Shown in pieces: positions 33,563 through 41,552 of a stretch of DNA of 64,000 bases. The DNA lies in assembly GCA_029053015.1 (NCBI GenBank), contig JAIDHX010000037.1, positions 62,001-126,000 on the forward strand, given 5' to 3'. Made by a program: the position numbers and the translations under genes. Under the pieces are notes generated by a model. The model was given only the letters and a program-made list of their open reading frames with translations, made no database searches and was not told the origin of the DNA. Position 1 is the stretch's first letter. Every line of letters begins with the position of its first letter. The stretch comes from Lachnospiraceae bacterium. GTDB taxonomy: Bacteria > Bacillota > Clostridia > Lachnospirales > Lachnospiraceae.

Positions 33563-33591
33563 TTGACATTGTATTCAGCGGTGCATATAAT
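33563..33591 (+). promoter_or_regulatory. Consensus SigA promoter of the RND pump operon
   Basis: TTGACA (33563-33568), exactly 17 nt, TATAAT (33586-33591). Both hexamers are perfect, so the promoter should be very strong unless repressed. Confidence 0.9.
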
Positions 33592-33602
33592 CAAGACAGA
33601 AA

Positions 33603-33616
33603 ACCGACCGGTCGGT
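33603..33616. promoter_or_regulatory. TetR-type operator
   Basis: Perfect 14-bp palindrome ACCGACCGGTCGGT starting 12 nt after the -10, over the expected transcription start. This is a typical site for the TetR regulator encoded downstream at 37600. Confidence 0.8.
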
Positions 33617-33701
33617 CATATTTTCCGTGGTTCCGAAAACGGGATAAAGGGAGATGTACGGCCGGTATTCTATTGAAAAAGAAACAGGAGAGAATGGACA
33701 G

Positions 33702-36700
33702 ATGATATCCAGATTCAGTGTTAAAAAACCGTATACCGTATTGGTGGGCGTAGTGCTTGCCCTTGTGCTGGGCGTGGTGTCCTTTACCAGAATGACGGCG
33801 GATTTGCTGCCGAGCATCACACTTCCCTATGTCATTGTCATGACAACCTATGTGGGGGCGAGTCCGGAAACCGTGGAAACAGTTGTGACAAAGCCGGTGG
33901 AGGCTTCCATGGCTACTGTCAGCAATATTGAGAGTATAAATTCCATATCCAATGAAAATTATTCCATGGTGATTCTGGAATTTGCACAGACGGCGGATAT
34001 GGATTCCGTTTCGCTGGAAATCAGGGAGAAGCTGGATCAGATAAGCGGCTACTGGCAGGACGATTTGATTGGAAACCCGATTATCATGAAGCTGAACCCT
34101 GACATGATGCCTGTTATGATAGCGGCAGCAGGATTAGAAGGGAAGAGTGTTGCGGAGGTCAGCCGCTACATTCAGGATGTCATTGTTCCCGAACTGGAAA
34201 GCATAGAAGGGGTTGCCTCGGTAAGCACCACCGGTCTGATTGAGGAAAATGTCAATGTCATTATCCGGCAGGACAAGGTAGATGAGGTAAATGCGCGGAT
34301 TCGTGCGGCTATCGACTCGCAGCTTGACGAAGCGGGGCAGGAGCTTGCGGATGGTAAGGCAGAGCTTTACGGCAGCATGGGCGGAGATTTGGATGACAGT
34401 GAAGGAATGGCAGCTAAGATAGAGAAAGCGAAAAGCAGTCTTAGAACCGCTAAAACGGAGCTGGAGGCGTTAAGGGCATCCGCATCGGCAGATCTTACCA
34501 TGTTAGAACAGATGACGGCGGCACTTTCGCAGTTAGAAAGCGCCGCGGCGATGGCACAGGGTGCGGCAGGGCAGATGGATGCCATGATCGATGGCTTGAA
34601 GGCAGGTTATGCGGCAGTGGAAAATGCGGCTTTCGCCTATGGCATGGATGCTGCGGCAAGACAGGCGGCCATCGGCGCTTTTAAAGAAAATACCATGGCG
34701 CAGCTATCGGCGGCAGGTCTGCCTGCTGATACGGTAAACGCCATAAATATGCTGGACTGGAGCACGCAGTTTGGAGTAGATGCCGTGTCCGGCAGCAATA
34801 CAACGGTCTGCGGAATTCTGTATTCCTACAAAGAATCTCTGGAGAGTCTGCCCCGACAGGCGGAGGAGCTTCGGGCAAGCATTGCGGTGAAATCCCTCTG
34901 CGCAGTCTACGATGCGCAGGCGACGGCGGCGTATATGGAGAGTCTGCGTGGGCAGCTTTCCGCTTACAACAGTAATCTGGCAAAAATAGAAGAGCAGCTT
35001 GAGGCACTGTCTCAGGGAGAATTGGCGCTTGACCAGATAGCAGAGGGCGAACTGCAGCTTGAGGAGGCAAGAAATGAGGCATATGAAAATGCCGATATGG
35101 AGCCCGTATTGACAGTGGATACCATTTCGGCGCTTCTTACGGCGCAGAATTTTTCCATGCCGGCAGGCTATGTGACAGAGGAAGGAATTTCCTATCTGGT
35201 GAGGGTGGGAGATAAACCGCAGACGGCAGAAGAACTGGCGGCGCTTCCGCTGATGAATCTGCATATGGAAGGGCTGGAGACGATTACGCTCGGAGATGTG
35301 GCGGACGTTTTTTATACGGATAATTCCGACGAAGTATACGCCAATATAAACGGCAGCAACGGCGTTATGCTTTCCATACAGAAGCAGACGGGATATTCAA
35401 CGGGAGAGGTTTCGGATCTGCTGCTTGCACGTTTTAGTGAACTGATGGCGGAAAATCCTGATTTGCATATGACGGCGCTGATGGACCAGGGCATTTATAT
35501 TGATCTTGTCATGGATACCATTATCAACAATGTGATTTTGGGCGCGCTGCTTGCTATCCTGATTTTGATTCTTTTCTTAAAGGATCTGCGTCCTACCATG
35601 GTGGTGGCTTTTTCCATTCCCATCAGCCTTGTGACGGCGATTGTATGTATGTATTTCAGCGGTGTTACCTTAAACATTATTTCCCTCTCCGGACTGGCGC
35701 TGGGAATCGGTATGCTTGTGGACAACTCCATTGTTGTCATTGAAAACATATACAGAATGCGGGGAGAAGGAAGAAGTATGCGGGAAGCCGCGACAGAAGG
35801 GGCAAAGGAGGTTGCCGGTGCCATTATGGCTTCCACCCTCACGACAATCTGCGTTTTTGCGCCGATTGTATTTACGGAGGGTATCACCAGACAACTCTTT
35901 GTGGACATGGGGCTGACGATTGCCTATTCCCTGCTGGCGAGTCTTCTGATTGCGCTGACGGTGGTGCCCGCCATGGCTTCAAAGATTATGAACAAAACCA
36001 AAGAGCAGAAGGAAGGAAAGCTGTTCGGCGGTCTTGTGAAGGGCTATGAAAAGCTTTTGCGGTTGTCCTTAAAAGGAAAACCGGTGGTACTGCTGCTTGT
36101 GGTTGCTCTGCTTGTGGGAAGTGCACTGGCGGCTGTATCCAACGGTACGGCGTTTATGTCGGACATGGACAGCACACAGCTTACGGTTTCTGTTGCGCTG
36201 GGTGAGGAAGCGACGCTTGCGGAGACGGCGGAGGTTACCGACGAGGTCGTGAGGCGTATCATGGAACTGCCCGATGTTCTGGATGTCGGCGCCATGTCCA
36301 GCGCTTCCACCATGACGCTGCTGACCGGAGGGTCAGGAAGCAGCAATTCTGCATCCATTTATGTCACTACGACGGAAAAGAAAACCATGACCAGCGAAGA
36401 ACTGGGTGTGCTGATTGTAGAGAAAACGTCGGATTTGCAGGCGGAAATTACCGTCGATGCATCCAGCATGGATATGTCCGCGCTGGGAGGCAGCGGCATC
36501 ACCATTCGAGTGGAGGGCCGAGAGCTTGACCGCATACAGGAAATCGCAGGTGAGATTGCAGGTCTTGTGGCGGAGGTGGAGGGTACCACGGAGGTATCCG
36601 ACGGCATGGAAGAGAGCGGCGAGGAGCTGCGCGTCACCGTGGACAAAGAGGCGGCGATGGCGTATGGTCTGACGGTTGCACAGATTTTTGCGCAGATTTC

Positions 36701-37598
36701 CGAAAGGCTGGCTGAAAACGGAGCCGCCACGACGCTTGCCGCTTCCGACAAGGATTATGGCGTTTATGTATTGGATGAAGAAAATGAGGCGCTTACCAGA
36801 GAACTGTTGAAAGATATGCTGATAGAGGGAACCGATGCGCAGGGGACATGTAAAGTAAAGCTTTCCGAGATAGCGTCATTTGAAATGCGGGAAAGCTTAA
36901 GCTCCATCCGCCGTGCTGACCAGACGCGTTATATTGCGGTGTCTGCACAGATAGCCGACGGTTATAATGTGGGGCAGGTGGCCGCTGCGGTGGAGAAAAA
37001 ACTTGCGGACTATGAACTGCCGGAAGGTTACAGGCTGGTGTTTGCAGGTGAAAATGAAACGATTAACGATGCGATGGAGCAGGTAATGCTCATGCTGGTT
37101 CTGGCGCTGGTATTTATGTATCTGATCATGGTGGCGCAGTTCCAGTCCCTGTTATCGCCGTTTATCATTATGTTTACGATTCCGCTTGCCTTTACAGGAG
37201 GATTTTTGGGGCTGTTCTTTACAGGCAGCGAGGTCAGTGTCATTGCCCTGATTGGCTTTGTCATGCTGTCAGGTATCATTGTAAATAATGGTATTGTGCT
37301 GATTGATTATATGAATCAGCTTAGAGAAAGCGGAATGGAAAAGAAGGAAGCGATTCTGACAGCGGGGCGCACCAGGCTGCGTCCGGTGCTGATGACGGCG
37401 CTGACGACAATCCTGGCCCTGTCAACCATGGTATTCAGCCAGGCTATGGGTGCGGAAATGATGCGCCCCATGGCAATTGTGACGATAGGCGGTCTTTTGT
37501 ATGGCACGCTTTTGACGCTGATTGTCATTCCCTGTGTATACGATATCTTTATCCGCGATAAAAAGGGGAAAGGCAGGGATTTGAAGGGAGATAAATAG
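33702..37598 (+). CDS. RND-superfamily efflux transporter with coiled-coil insertion
   Basis: 1298 residues from ATG 33702 (MISRFSVKKPYTV is the family start; ATG 33654 has a Shine-Dalgarno placed too close). AcrB-like layout: TM1 at the N-terminus, a first periplasmic-type loop, TM2-7 including GLALGIGMLVDNSIVVIENIYRMR (TM4 proton relay Asp), a second loop, and TM8-12 ending in TLIVIPCVYDIF. It is about 250 longer than AcrB. The excess is a helical, Ala/Glu/Leu-rich insertion at about 203-463 in the first loop (EKAKSSLRTAKTELEAL, MTAALSQLESAAAMAQ). No membrane-fusion protein or outer-membrane factor is nearby, as expected in a monoderm. Substrate unknown. Confidence 0.9.
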   Translation: MISRFSVKKPYTVLVGVVLALVLGVVSFTRMTADLLPSITLPYVIVMTTYVGASPETVETVVTKPVEASMATVSNIESINSISNENYSMVILEFAQTADMDSVSLEIREKLDQISGYWQDDLIGNPIIMKLNPDMMPVMIAAAGLEGKSVAEVSRYIQDVIVPELESIEGVASVSTTGLIEENVNVIIRQDKVDEVNARIRAAIDSQLDEAGQELADGKAELYGSMGGDLDDSEGMAAKIEKAKSSLRTAKTELEALRASASADLTMLEQMTAALSQLESAAAMAQGAAGQMDAMIDGLKAGYAAVENAAFAYGMDAAARQAAIGAFKENTMAQLSAAGLPADTVNAINMLDWSTQFGVDAVSGSNTTVCGILYSYKESLESLPRQAEELRASIAVKSLCAVYDAQATAAYMESLRGQLSAYNSNLAKIEEQLEALSQGELALDQIAEGELQLEEARNEAYENADMEPVLTVDTISALLTAQNFSMPAGYVTEEGISYLVRVGDKPQTAEELAALPLMNLHMEGLETITLGDVADVFYTDNSDEVYANINGSNGVMLSIQKQTGYSTGEVSDLLLARFSELMAENPDLHMTALMDQGIYIDLVMDTIINNVILGALLAILILILFLKDLRPTMVVAFSIPISLVTAIVCMYFSGVTLNIISLSGLALGIGMLVDNSIVVIENIYRMRGEGRSMREAATEGAKEVAGAIMASTLTTICVFAPIVFTEGITRQLFVDMGLTIAYSLLASLLIALTVVPAMASKIMNKTKEQKEGKLFGGLVKGYEKLLRLSLKGKPVVLLLVVALLVGSALAAVSNGTAFMSDMDSTQLTVSVALGEEATLAETAEVTDEVVRRIMELPDVLDVGAMSSASTMTLLTGGSGSSNSASIYVTTTEKKTMTSEELGVLIVEKTSDLQAEITVDASSMDMSALGGSGITIRVEGRELDRIQEIAGEIAGLVAEVEGTTEVSDGMEESGEELRVTVDKEAAMAYGLTVAQIFAQISERLAENGAATTLAASDKDYGVYVLDEENEALTRELLKDMLIEGTDAQGTCKVKLSEIASFEMRESLSSIRRADQTRYIAVSAQIADGYNVGQVAAAVEKKLADYELPEGYRLVFAGENETINDAMEQVMLMLVLALVFMYLIMVAQFQSLLSPFIIMFTIPLAFTGGFLGLFFTGSEVSVIALIGFVMLSGIIVNNGIVLIDYMNQLRESGMEKKEAILTAGRTRLRPVLMTALTTILALSTMVFSQAMGAEMMRPMAIVTIGGLLYGTLLTLIVIPCVYDIFIRDKKGKGRDLKGDK

Positions 37599-37599
37599 C

Positions 37600-38277
37600 A
37601 TGGCGAAAATAGCGGGACGAGAATCAGCCGGCCAGCTTCCCCCAAAGGTGATAAAACTGTACGGGGCGGTCATAGAGCTGATTGAAGAGGGCGTCGATAT
37701 AGGCAGCATGAAGGTGTCCCAGATAACAGAAAGGGCCGGCATTGGAAAAGGTACGGCGTACGACTATTTTGACACAAGGGAAGAAATCATTGTCTATGCG
37801 CTTATGTTTTTTATGGAGGAAGCCGCGAGAAATCTGGAACAGGAAATCTGGGGAAAAGAAACTTTTTCCCAGAGGATGGAGCTGTTTATGGATTCTATAG
37901 ACAGACAGGCAGAGAAAGGCGCCTGCTTGCTGTGTCTGGTCAATTTAATGTTTGAATCCTCTGATTTAGGGCAGTTGTTCCGAAAACTTTTGAATGAGCA
38001 TAGAAAGGAAGAGGCCTGCCTGCTGTCATCCCTTGAAAGAAGAATCGTGGAAAAAGGGATTGCGGACGGAGAAATCAGAAAGGATTTGCCCACCGCATAC
38101 ATGGCGTATATCCTGATGGCAAAGATGGTCGCCTATGCGTTATATACCGTCCACCATCAGGCGTCGGACAAAAAAAGCGCACAGGGAGAAGCCGTGTTTT
38201 TGAAGACGGAAATACCCTGCGAGGAATTCCGCAGATATATTCTGGGTGGGATTCTGGAGGAATTTCAGGCAGAATGA
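37600..38277 (+). CDS. TetR-family repressor of the RND pump
   Basis: 225 residues, starting 2 nt after the pump stop codon. The N-terminal helix-turn-helix reads MKVSQITERAGIGKGTAYDYFDTREEIIVYAL, a classic TetR recognition region. The C-terminal ligand-binding part is helical and divergent, with FMEEAARNLEQEIWGKE and CLLCLVNLMFESSDLGQLFRKL. Co-transcription with the pump and the palindrome over the operon's start predict autorepression relieved by a pump substrate. Its 3' end overlaps the convergent DtxR-type gene by 13 bp. Confidence 0.9.
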   Translation: MAKIAGRESAGQLPPKVIKLYGAVIELIEEGVDIGSMKVSQITERAGIGKGTAYDYFDTREEIIVYALMFFMEEAARNLEQEIWGKETFSQRMELFMDSIDRQAEKGACLLCLVNLMFESSDLGQLFRKLLNEHRKEEACLLSSLERRIVEKGIADGEIRKDLPTAYMAYILMAKMVAYALYTVHHQASDKKSAQGEAVFLKTEIPCEEFRRYILGGILEEFQAE

Positions 38278-38630
38278 ATATGGCGCTTAATTGCCTCAAA
38301 ACTCTCGGGACTGATATCGTGTTCAATTCGGCACGCGTCCTCGGTGGCGGTCTTTTCATCGACGCCGAGGGCAATCAGCCAGGAGGAGAGCAGTTTGTGG
38401 CGCTCGTAGATGGTTTCGGCGATTTGCCTGCCGCTGTCGCTTAAGTAGATATAGCCCTGTTTGGTGACAGTGATATAGTTGTTTTCACGCAGATTTTTCA
38501 TAGCGACGCTGACGCTGGATTTCTTGAAATTCATCTCCGTCGCAATATCAACAGAGCGGACTACGGGGAGTTTTTCGCTCAGCATCAGTATGGTTTCAAG
38601 ATAATTTTCGGCAGATTCTCTGATTGTCAT
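38265..38630 (-). CDS. DtxR/MntR-family metalloregulator with iron-type Cys ligand
   Basis: 121 residues on the minus strand, the short form without an SH3-like domain. N-terminal winged helix (VDIATEMNFKKSSVSVAMKNLRENNYI) and a metal/dimer domain. Aligned to B. subtilis MntR with an offset of one: Asp8 becomes Asn9, Glu11 is Glu12, His77 is His78, Glu99 becomes Cys100, and Glu102/His103 are Glu103/His104. DACRIEH therefore resembles DtxR/IdeR (ACRWEH), which suggests Fe2+ rather than Mn2+ sensing. It is divergent from sufC-sufB, which supports an iron or Fe-S role. It converges on and overlaps the TetR gene. Confidence 0.85.
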   Translation of the reverse strand: MTIRESAENYLETILMLSEKLPVVRSVDIATEMNFKKSSVSVAMKNLRENNYITVTKQGYIYLSDSGRQIAETIYERHKLLSSWLIALGVDEKTATEDACRIEHDISPESFEAIKRHIHSA

Positions 38631-38726
38631 AGGCAGCCTTTCTTCGGTTCCTGCGTTTTTGTCCGGCAGAACCGTCTGTTTCCTAATCAGTATAACACAA
38701 AAGCAGCAGATAGAAAATGAAATTTT

Positions 38727-38767
38727 TGTAAATCAAAAAAGCAGGTAGTTGAAATTTTTGATTTACA
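38727..38767. promoter_or_regulatory. Inverted repeat in the suf promoter region, probable operator
   Basis: TGTAAATCAAAAA (38727-38739) and TTTTTGATTTACA (38755-38767) are perfect 13-bp inverted repeats with a 15-nt spacer. TGAAATTTTTG also occurs twice in direct orientation (38718-38728, 38750-38760). A possible promoter, TTGAAA (38749-38754) with 16 nt to TATGAT (38771-38776), overlaps the right arm. Confidence 0.55.
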
Positions 38768-38807
38768 TGGTATGATGATAATGACTGATGAAAGAGGAGA
38801 AAAAGGT

Positions 38808-39530
38808 ATGTTGAAAGTAGAAAACCTTTCCTTTTCCGTGACGGAGGAGGGAAGAACAAGAAAAATCATAGATGATGTTTCCTTTTCGGTTTCGCAGGGA
38901 GAAATGCTTGTGATTACAGGACCGAACGGAAGCGGTAAGTCCACGCTGGTAAAGCTTTTGATGGGGATTGAAAAAGCGGAAAGCGGAAGCATACGTCTGG
39001 AGGGCAGCGAGCTTACGCAGTATGCTATAGATGAGCGGGCAAAGGCCGGGATGGGCTATGCGTTTCAGCAGCCTCCCCGATTTAAAGGCATGACGGTAAA
39101 AAAGCTTCTATCGATTGCAGCGGGCGGGAAGCTCTCTGAAAACAACTGCTGTGATTTATTGTCGGGAGTGGGACTGTGCGCAAGGGAATATCTGAACAGG
39201 CAGGTGGACGACACGCTCTCAGGCGGAGAGATGAAGCGAATCGAGATAGCGACCGTGCTGGCAAAGCCGCATAAGCTCTGTCTGTTTGACGAACCGGAGG
39301 CAGGGATTGACTTGTGGAGCTTCTCCATGCTGGTAAAGCAGTTTGAAAAGATACACAGGGAAAAGAAAGAGAGCATTATTGTCATTTCCCATCAGGAAAA
39401 ACTGATTAATATGGCGGACCGCATTATGCTGTTAAAAGACGGCAGAATAGAAGCGATTGGCAGCAAGGAAGAAATCGCACCGGCGCTTTTTGCCGGAGGC
39501 GGCTTTTTCGGATGCAGCAAGACGGATTGA
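38808..39530 (+). CDS. sufC: SufC-type ABC ATPase for Fe-S cluster assembly
   Basis: 240 residues from ATG 38808, after GAGGAGAAAAAGG; ATG 38772 upstream lacks a good Shine-Dalgarno. Walker A GPNGSGKST at about 41-49, signature DTLSGGEMKRIEIATVLA, Walker B LCLFDEPEAGIDLWS, and H-loop VISHQE. The Q-loop region AFQQPPRFKGMTVKKLL matches SufC. Its gene is 23 nt before a SufB-like gene. SufC drives SufB to build [Fe-S] clusters in the cytosol; no sufS, sufU or sufD is adjacent, so this is the minimal SufBC (SmsCB) type seen in Clostridia and archaea. Confidence 0.88.
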   Translation: MLKVENLSFSVTEEGRTRKIIDDVSFSVSQGEMLVITGPNGSGKSTLVKLLMGIEKAESGSIRLEGSELTQYAIDERAKAGMGYAFQQPPRFKGMTVKKLLSIAAGGKLSENNCCDLLSGVGLCAREYLNRQVDDTLSGGEMKRIEIATVLAKPHKLCLFDEPEAGIDLWSFSMLVKQFEKIHREKKESIIVISHQEKLINMADRIMLLKDGRIEAIGSKEEIAPALFAGGGFFGCSKTD

Positions 39531-39553
39531 GCGGCGCAGAAAAGAGGATTTAT

Positions 39554-40480
39554 ATGGAAATAGATAAGCTGACACAGCAGGTGCTGGATAAAATTGATGA
39601 TACCGGTTTTACGCAGGAAGGGGCGTACAACCTGAGATACAACGGCTATGCGCTCTGCCATGGGGATACGGAGCACATTAAGATTAAAAAGAGGGAAGAC
39701 GGAAACCAGGGGATTAATGTGTATATCAGCGGTGAGGCAAAAGGGGAGACCGTGCATATTCCGGTGGTGATTGCGGCATCCGGCATGACAGATTTGGTGT
39801 ACAACGATTTTTATGTGGAGGAGGGCGCAGAGGTGACGATTATCGCCGGCTGCGGCATCCACAATTCCGGTTGTGATGACAGCAGGCATGACGGCATCCA
39901 CACCTTTCATGTGGGCAAAAATGCCAGCGTTCTGTATGCGGAGAAGCATTATGGAGAGGGCGAAGGGGAAGGCGGACGCATCTTAAACCCCGAGACCCGC
40001 ATTTTTTTGGAGGAAAACGCGGTATTTACACTGGATACGGCGCAGATAAAAGGCGTGGATTCCACTGTGCGCAAGACCTATGTAGAAGCGATGGAAGGGG
40101 CAAAGCTCTTCGTCACGGAAAGACTGATGACCCACGACGCGCAGACGGCTGTGTCCGATATGGACGTGGTGTTAAACGGCACGGGCAGCAGCGCGCAGAT
40201 TGTATCCCGCTCTGTGGCACAGGGCAGTTCCGTGCAGACCTTTCATCCGAAAGCGGTGGGCAACGCGGGATGCCATGCACATATTCAGTGCGATTCCATC
40301 ATCATGGAACATGCGAAGGTATCTTCCATTCCGGAAATCAATGCCAATCATATTGACGCCGCCATTATCCATGAAGCGGCGATTGGCAGAATCAACAGCG
40401 ATCAGGTGGTAAAACTTCGAAGCATGGGGCTTAGTGAAGAGGAAGCGGAGAGTGTGATTATCGAGGCTTTTCTAAATTAA
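39554..40480 (+). CDS. sufB: Short SufB-like Fe-S scaffold protein
   Basis: 308 residues from ATG 39554, preceded by AGAGGA. Much shorter than E. coli SufB (about 495) but with the beta-helix core and C-terminal helices intact. Active-site positions of SufB are retained: Cys246 in IQCDSIIM (equivalent to E. coli SufB Cys405) and His273/Glu274 in IIHEAAIGR (equivalent to the EHEATTSK segment). This favours SufB over SufD, so a homodimer with SufC is expected. A further Cys pair occurs in GCGIHNSGCDDSRHDG at about 99-115, possibly extra ligands. Confidence 0.85.
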   Translation: MEIDKLTQQVLDKIDDTGFTQEGAYNLRYNGYALCHGDTEHIKIKKREDGNQGINVYISGEAKGETVHIPVVIAASGMTDLVYNDFYVEEGAEVTIIAGCGIHNSGCDDSRHDGIHTFHVGKNASVLYAEKHYGEGEGEGGRILNPETRIFLEENAVFTLDTAQIKGVDSTVRKTYVEAMEGAKLFVTERLMTHDAQTAVSDMDVVLNGTGSSAQIVSRSVAQGSSVQTFHPKAVGNAGCHAHIQCDSIIMEHAKVSSIPEINANHIDAAIIHEAAIGRINSDQVVKLRSMGLSEEEAESVIIEAFLN

Positions 40481-40521
40481 GCAGTTTAAATTATTTTTTG
40501 CTTTCACCAAAAGCGTATATG

Positions 40522-40530
40522 TGATATACT
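40522..40530 (+). promoter_or_regulatory. Extended -10 promoter of the deacetylase gene
   Basis: TGATATACT; the -35 candidate TTTCAC lies 17 nt upstream at 40502-40507. ATG is 26 nt downstream. Confidence 0.5.
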
Positions 40531-40556
40531 TGATAATGTGTGGAGGAAAAAAGGAT

Positions 40557-41549
40557 ATGACGGCAGAAAAGGCTGTGCAGCCGGCTGCAAGGCGAAAACG
40601 GGTGCAGCGCTTAAAAAGGCTCATAATACTTTCCCTGATGACCGTTATTCTGATGCCCACCGTATTGTGCGTGATTTTATTTAACAGACTGCATATACTT
40701 GAAAAACAGATAGAACGTCTGGAGACAGCGGTTGCCGATATGCAGGAGGAGCAGGCCGCTGCCGTACAGGCTGCCGGGACGGATTTTGGCTTTAGCGAAG
40801 GAGTAGTGTTTCATCTGGAACTGGTACAGCCGCCGGCAACGGAGGATCCGGGGGAGACCGGTTCCGCAGAAGATGAGCCGGAAGCGGACATGCCGGAGGA
40901 AGTGCCTGTCAGAAAAGTGTACCTGACCTTTGACGACGGTCCCAGTTCTAACACCAACAAGATTCTGGATATTCTGGCGCAGTACGATGTCAAAGCGACC
41001 TTTTTTGTAGTAGGCAAGGAAGGCGAATGGGCGGAAGATGCATACAAGCGGATTGTGGAAGAGGGTCATACATTGGGAATGCATTCTTATACCCATGTAT
41101 ACCAGTCTATTTATGCATCCGTGGAGGCATATGCGGAGGACTTAAACCGGCTCAAGGATTACTTATATGAAGTGACCGGCGTGGAAAGCCGGTTTGTCAG
41201 GTTTCCCGGAGGAAGCTCGAATACGGTGAGTGATATCAGTATGCGGGAGTTTATCACCTATCTGAACGAAGAAGGGATCACTTATTTTGACTGGAACGTA
41301 TCATCAGGAGACGCCGGAGGCAGGCTGCTTGAACCGGAAGAAATTGTGGCAAACTGTATAAACGGAATGGGAAACAAGAATACAGTCGTTATCCTGATGC
41401 ACGATGCGGCAGGAAGGCCTACTACGGTAGAGGCGCTGCCGGCACTGATTGAGCGAATACAGGAGATGGAAAATACGGAGCTGTTGCCGATAACAGACGA
41501 TACATTACCTGTGCAGCATATCAAATCACAAGAAGAAACGGAGGATTGA
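40557..41549 (+). CDS. Membrane-anchored polysaccharide (peptidoglycan) deacetylase
   Basis: 330 residues from ATG 40557 (AAAAAAGGAT before it). A basic N-terminus (ARRKRVQRLKRL) and TM at about 22-41 anchor the protein; a short coiled coil (LEKQIERLETAVADMQEEQ) follows, then an acidic linker and a NodB domain at about 120-315. Catalytic motifs: TFDDGPSSN, MHSYTH, RFPGGSSN and ILMHDA. It probably removes N-acetyl groups from cell-wall glycans outside the cell, raising lysozyme resistance. The bactofilin gene starts 3 nt later, so both may act in envelope shaping. Confidence 0.9.
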   Translation: MTAEKAVQPAARRKRVQRLKRLIILSLMTVILMPTVLCVILFNRLHILEKQIERLETAVADMQEEQAAAVQAAGTDFGFSEGVVFHLELVQPPATEDPGETGSAEDEPEADMPEEVPVRKVYLTFDDGPSSNTNKILDILAQYDVKATFFVVGKEGEWAEDAYKRIVEEGHTLGMHSYTHVYQSIYASVEAYAEDLNRLKDYLYEVTGVESRFVRFPGGSSNTVSDISMREFITYLNEEGITYFDWNVSSGDAGGRLLEPEEIVANCINGMGNKNTVVILMHDAAGRPTTVEALPALIERIQEMENTELLPITDDTLPVQHIKSQEETED

Positions 41550-41552
41550 GAG

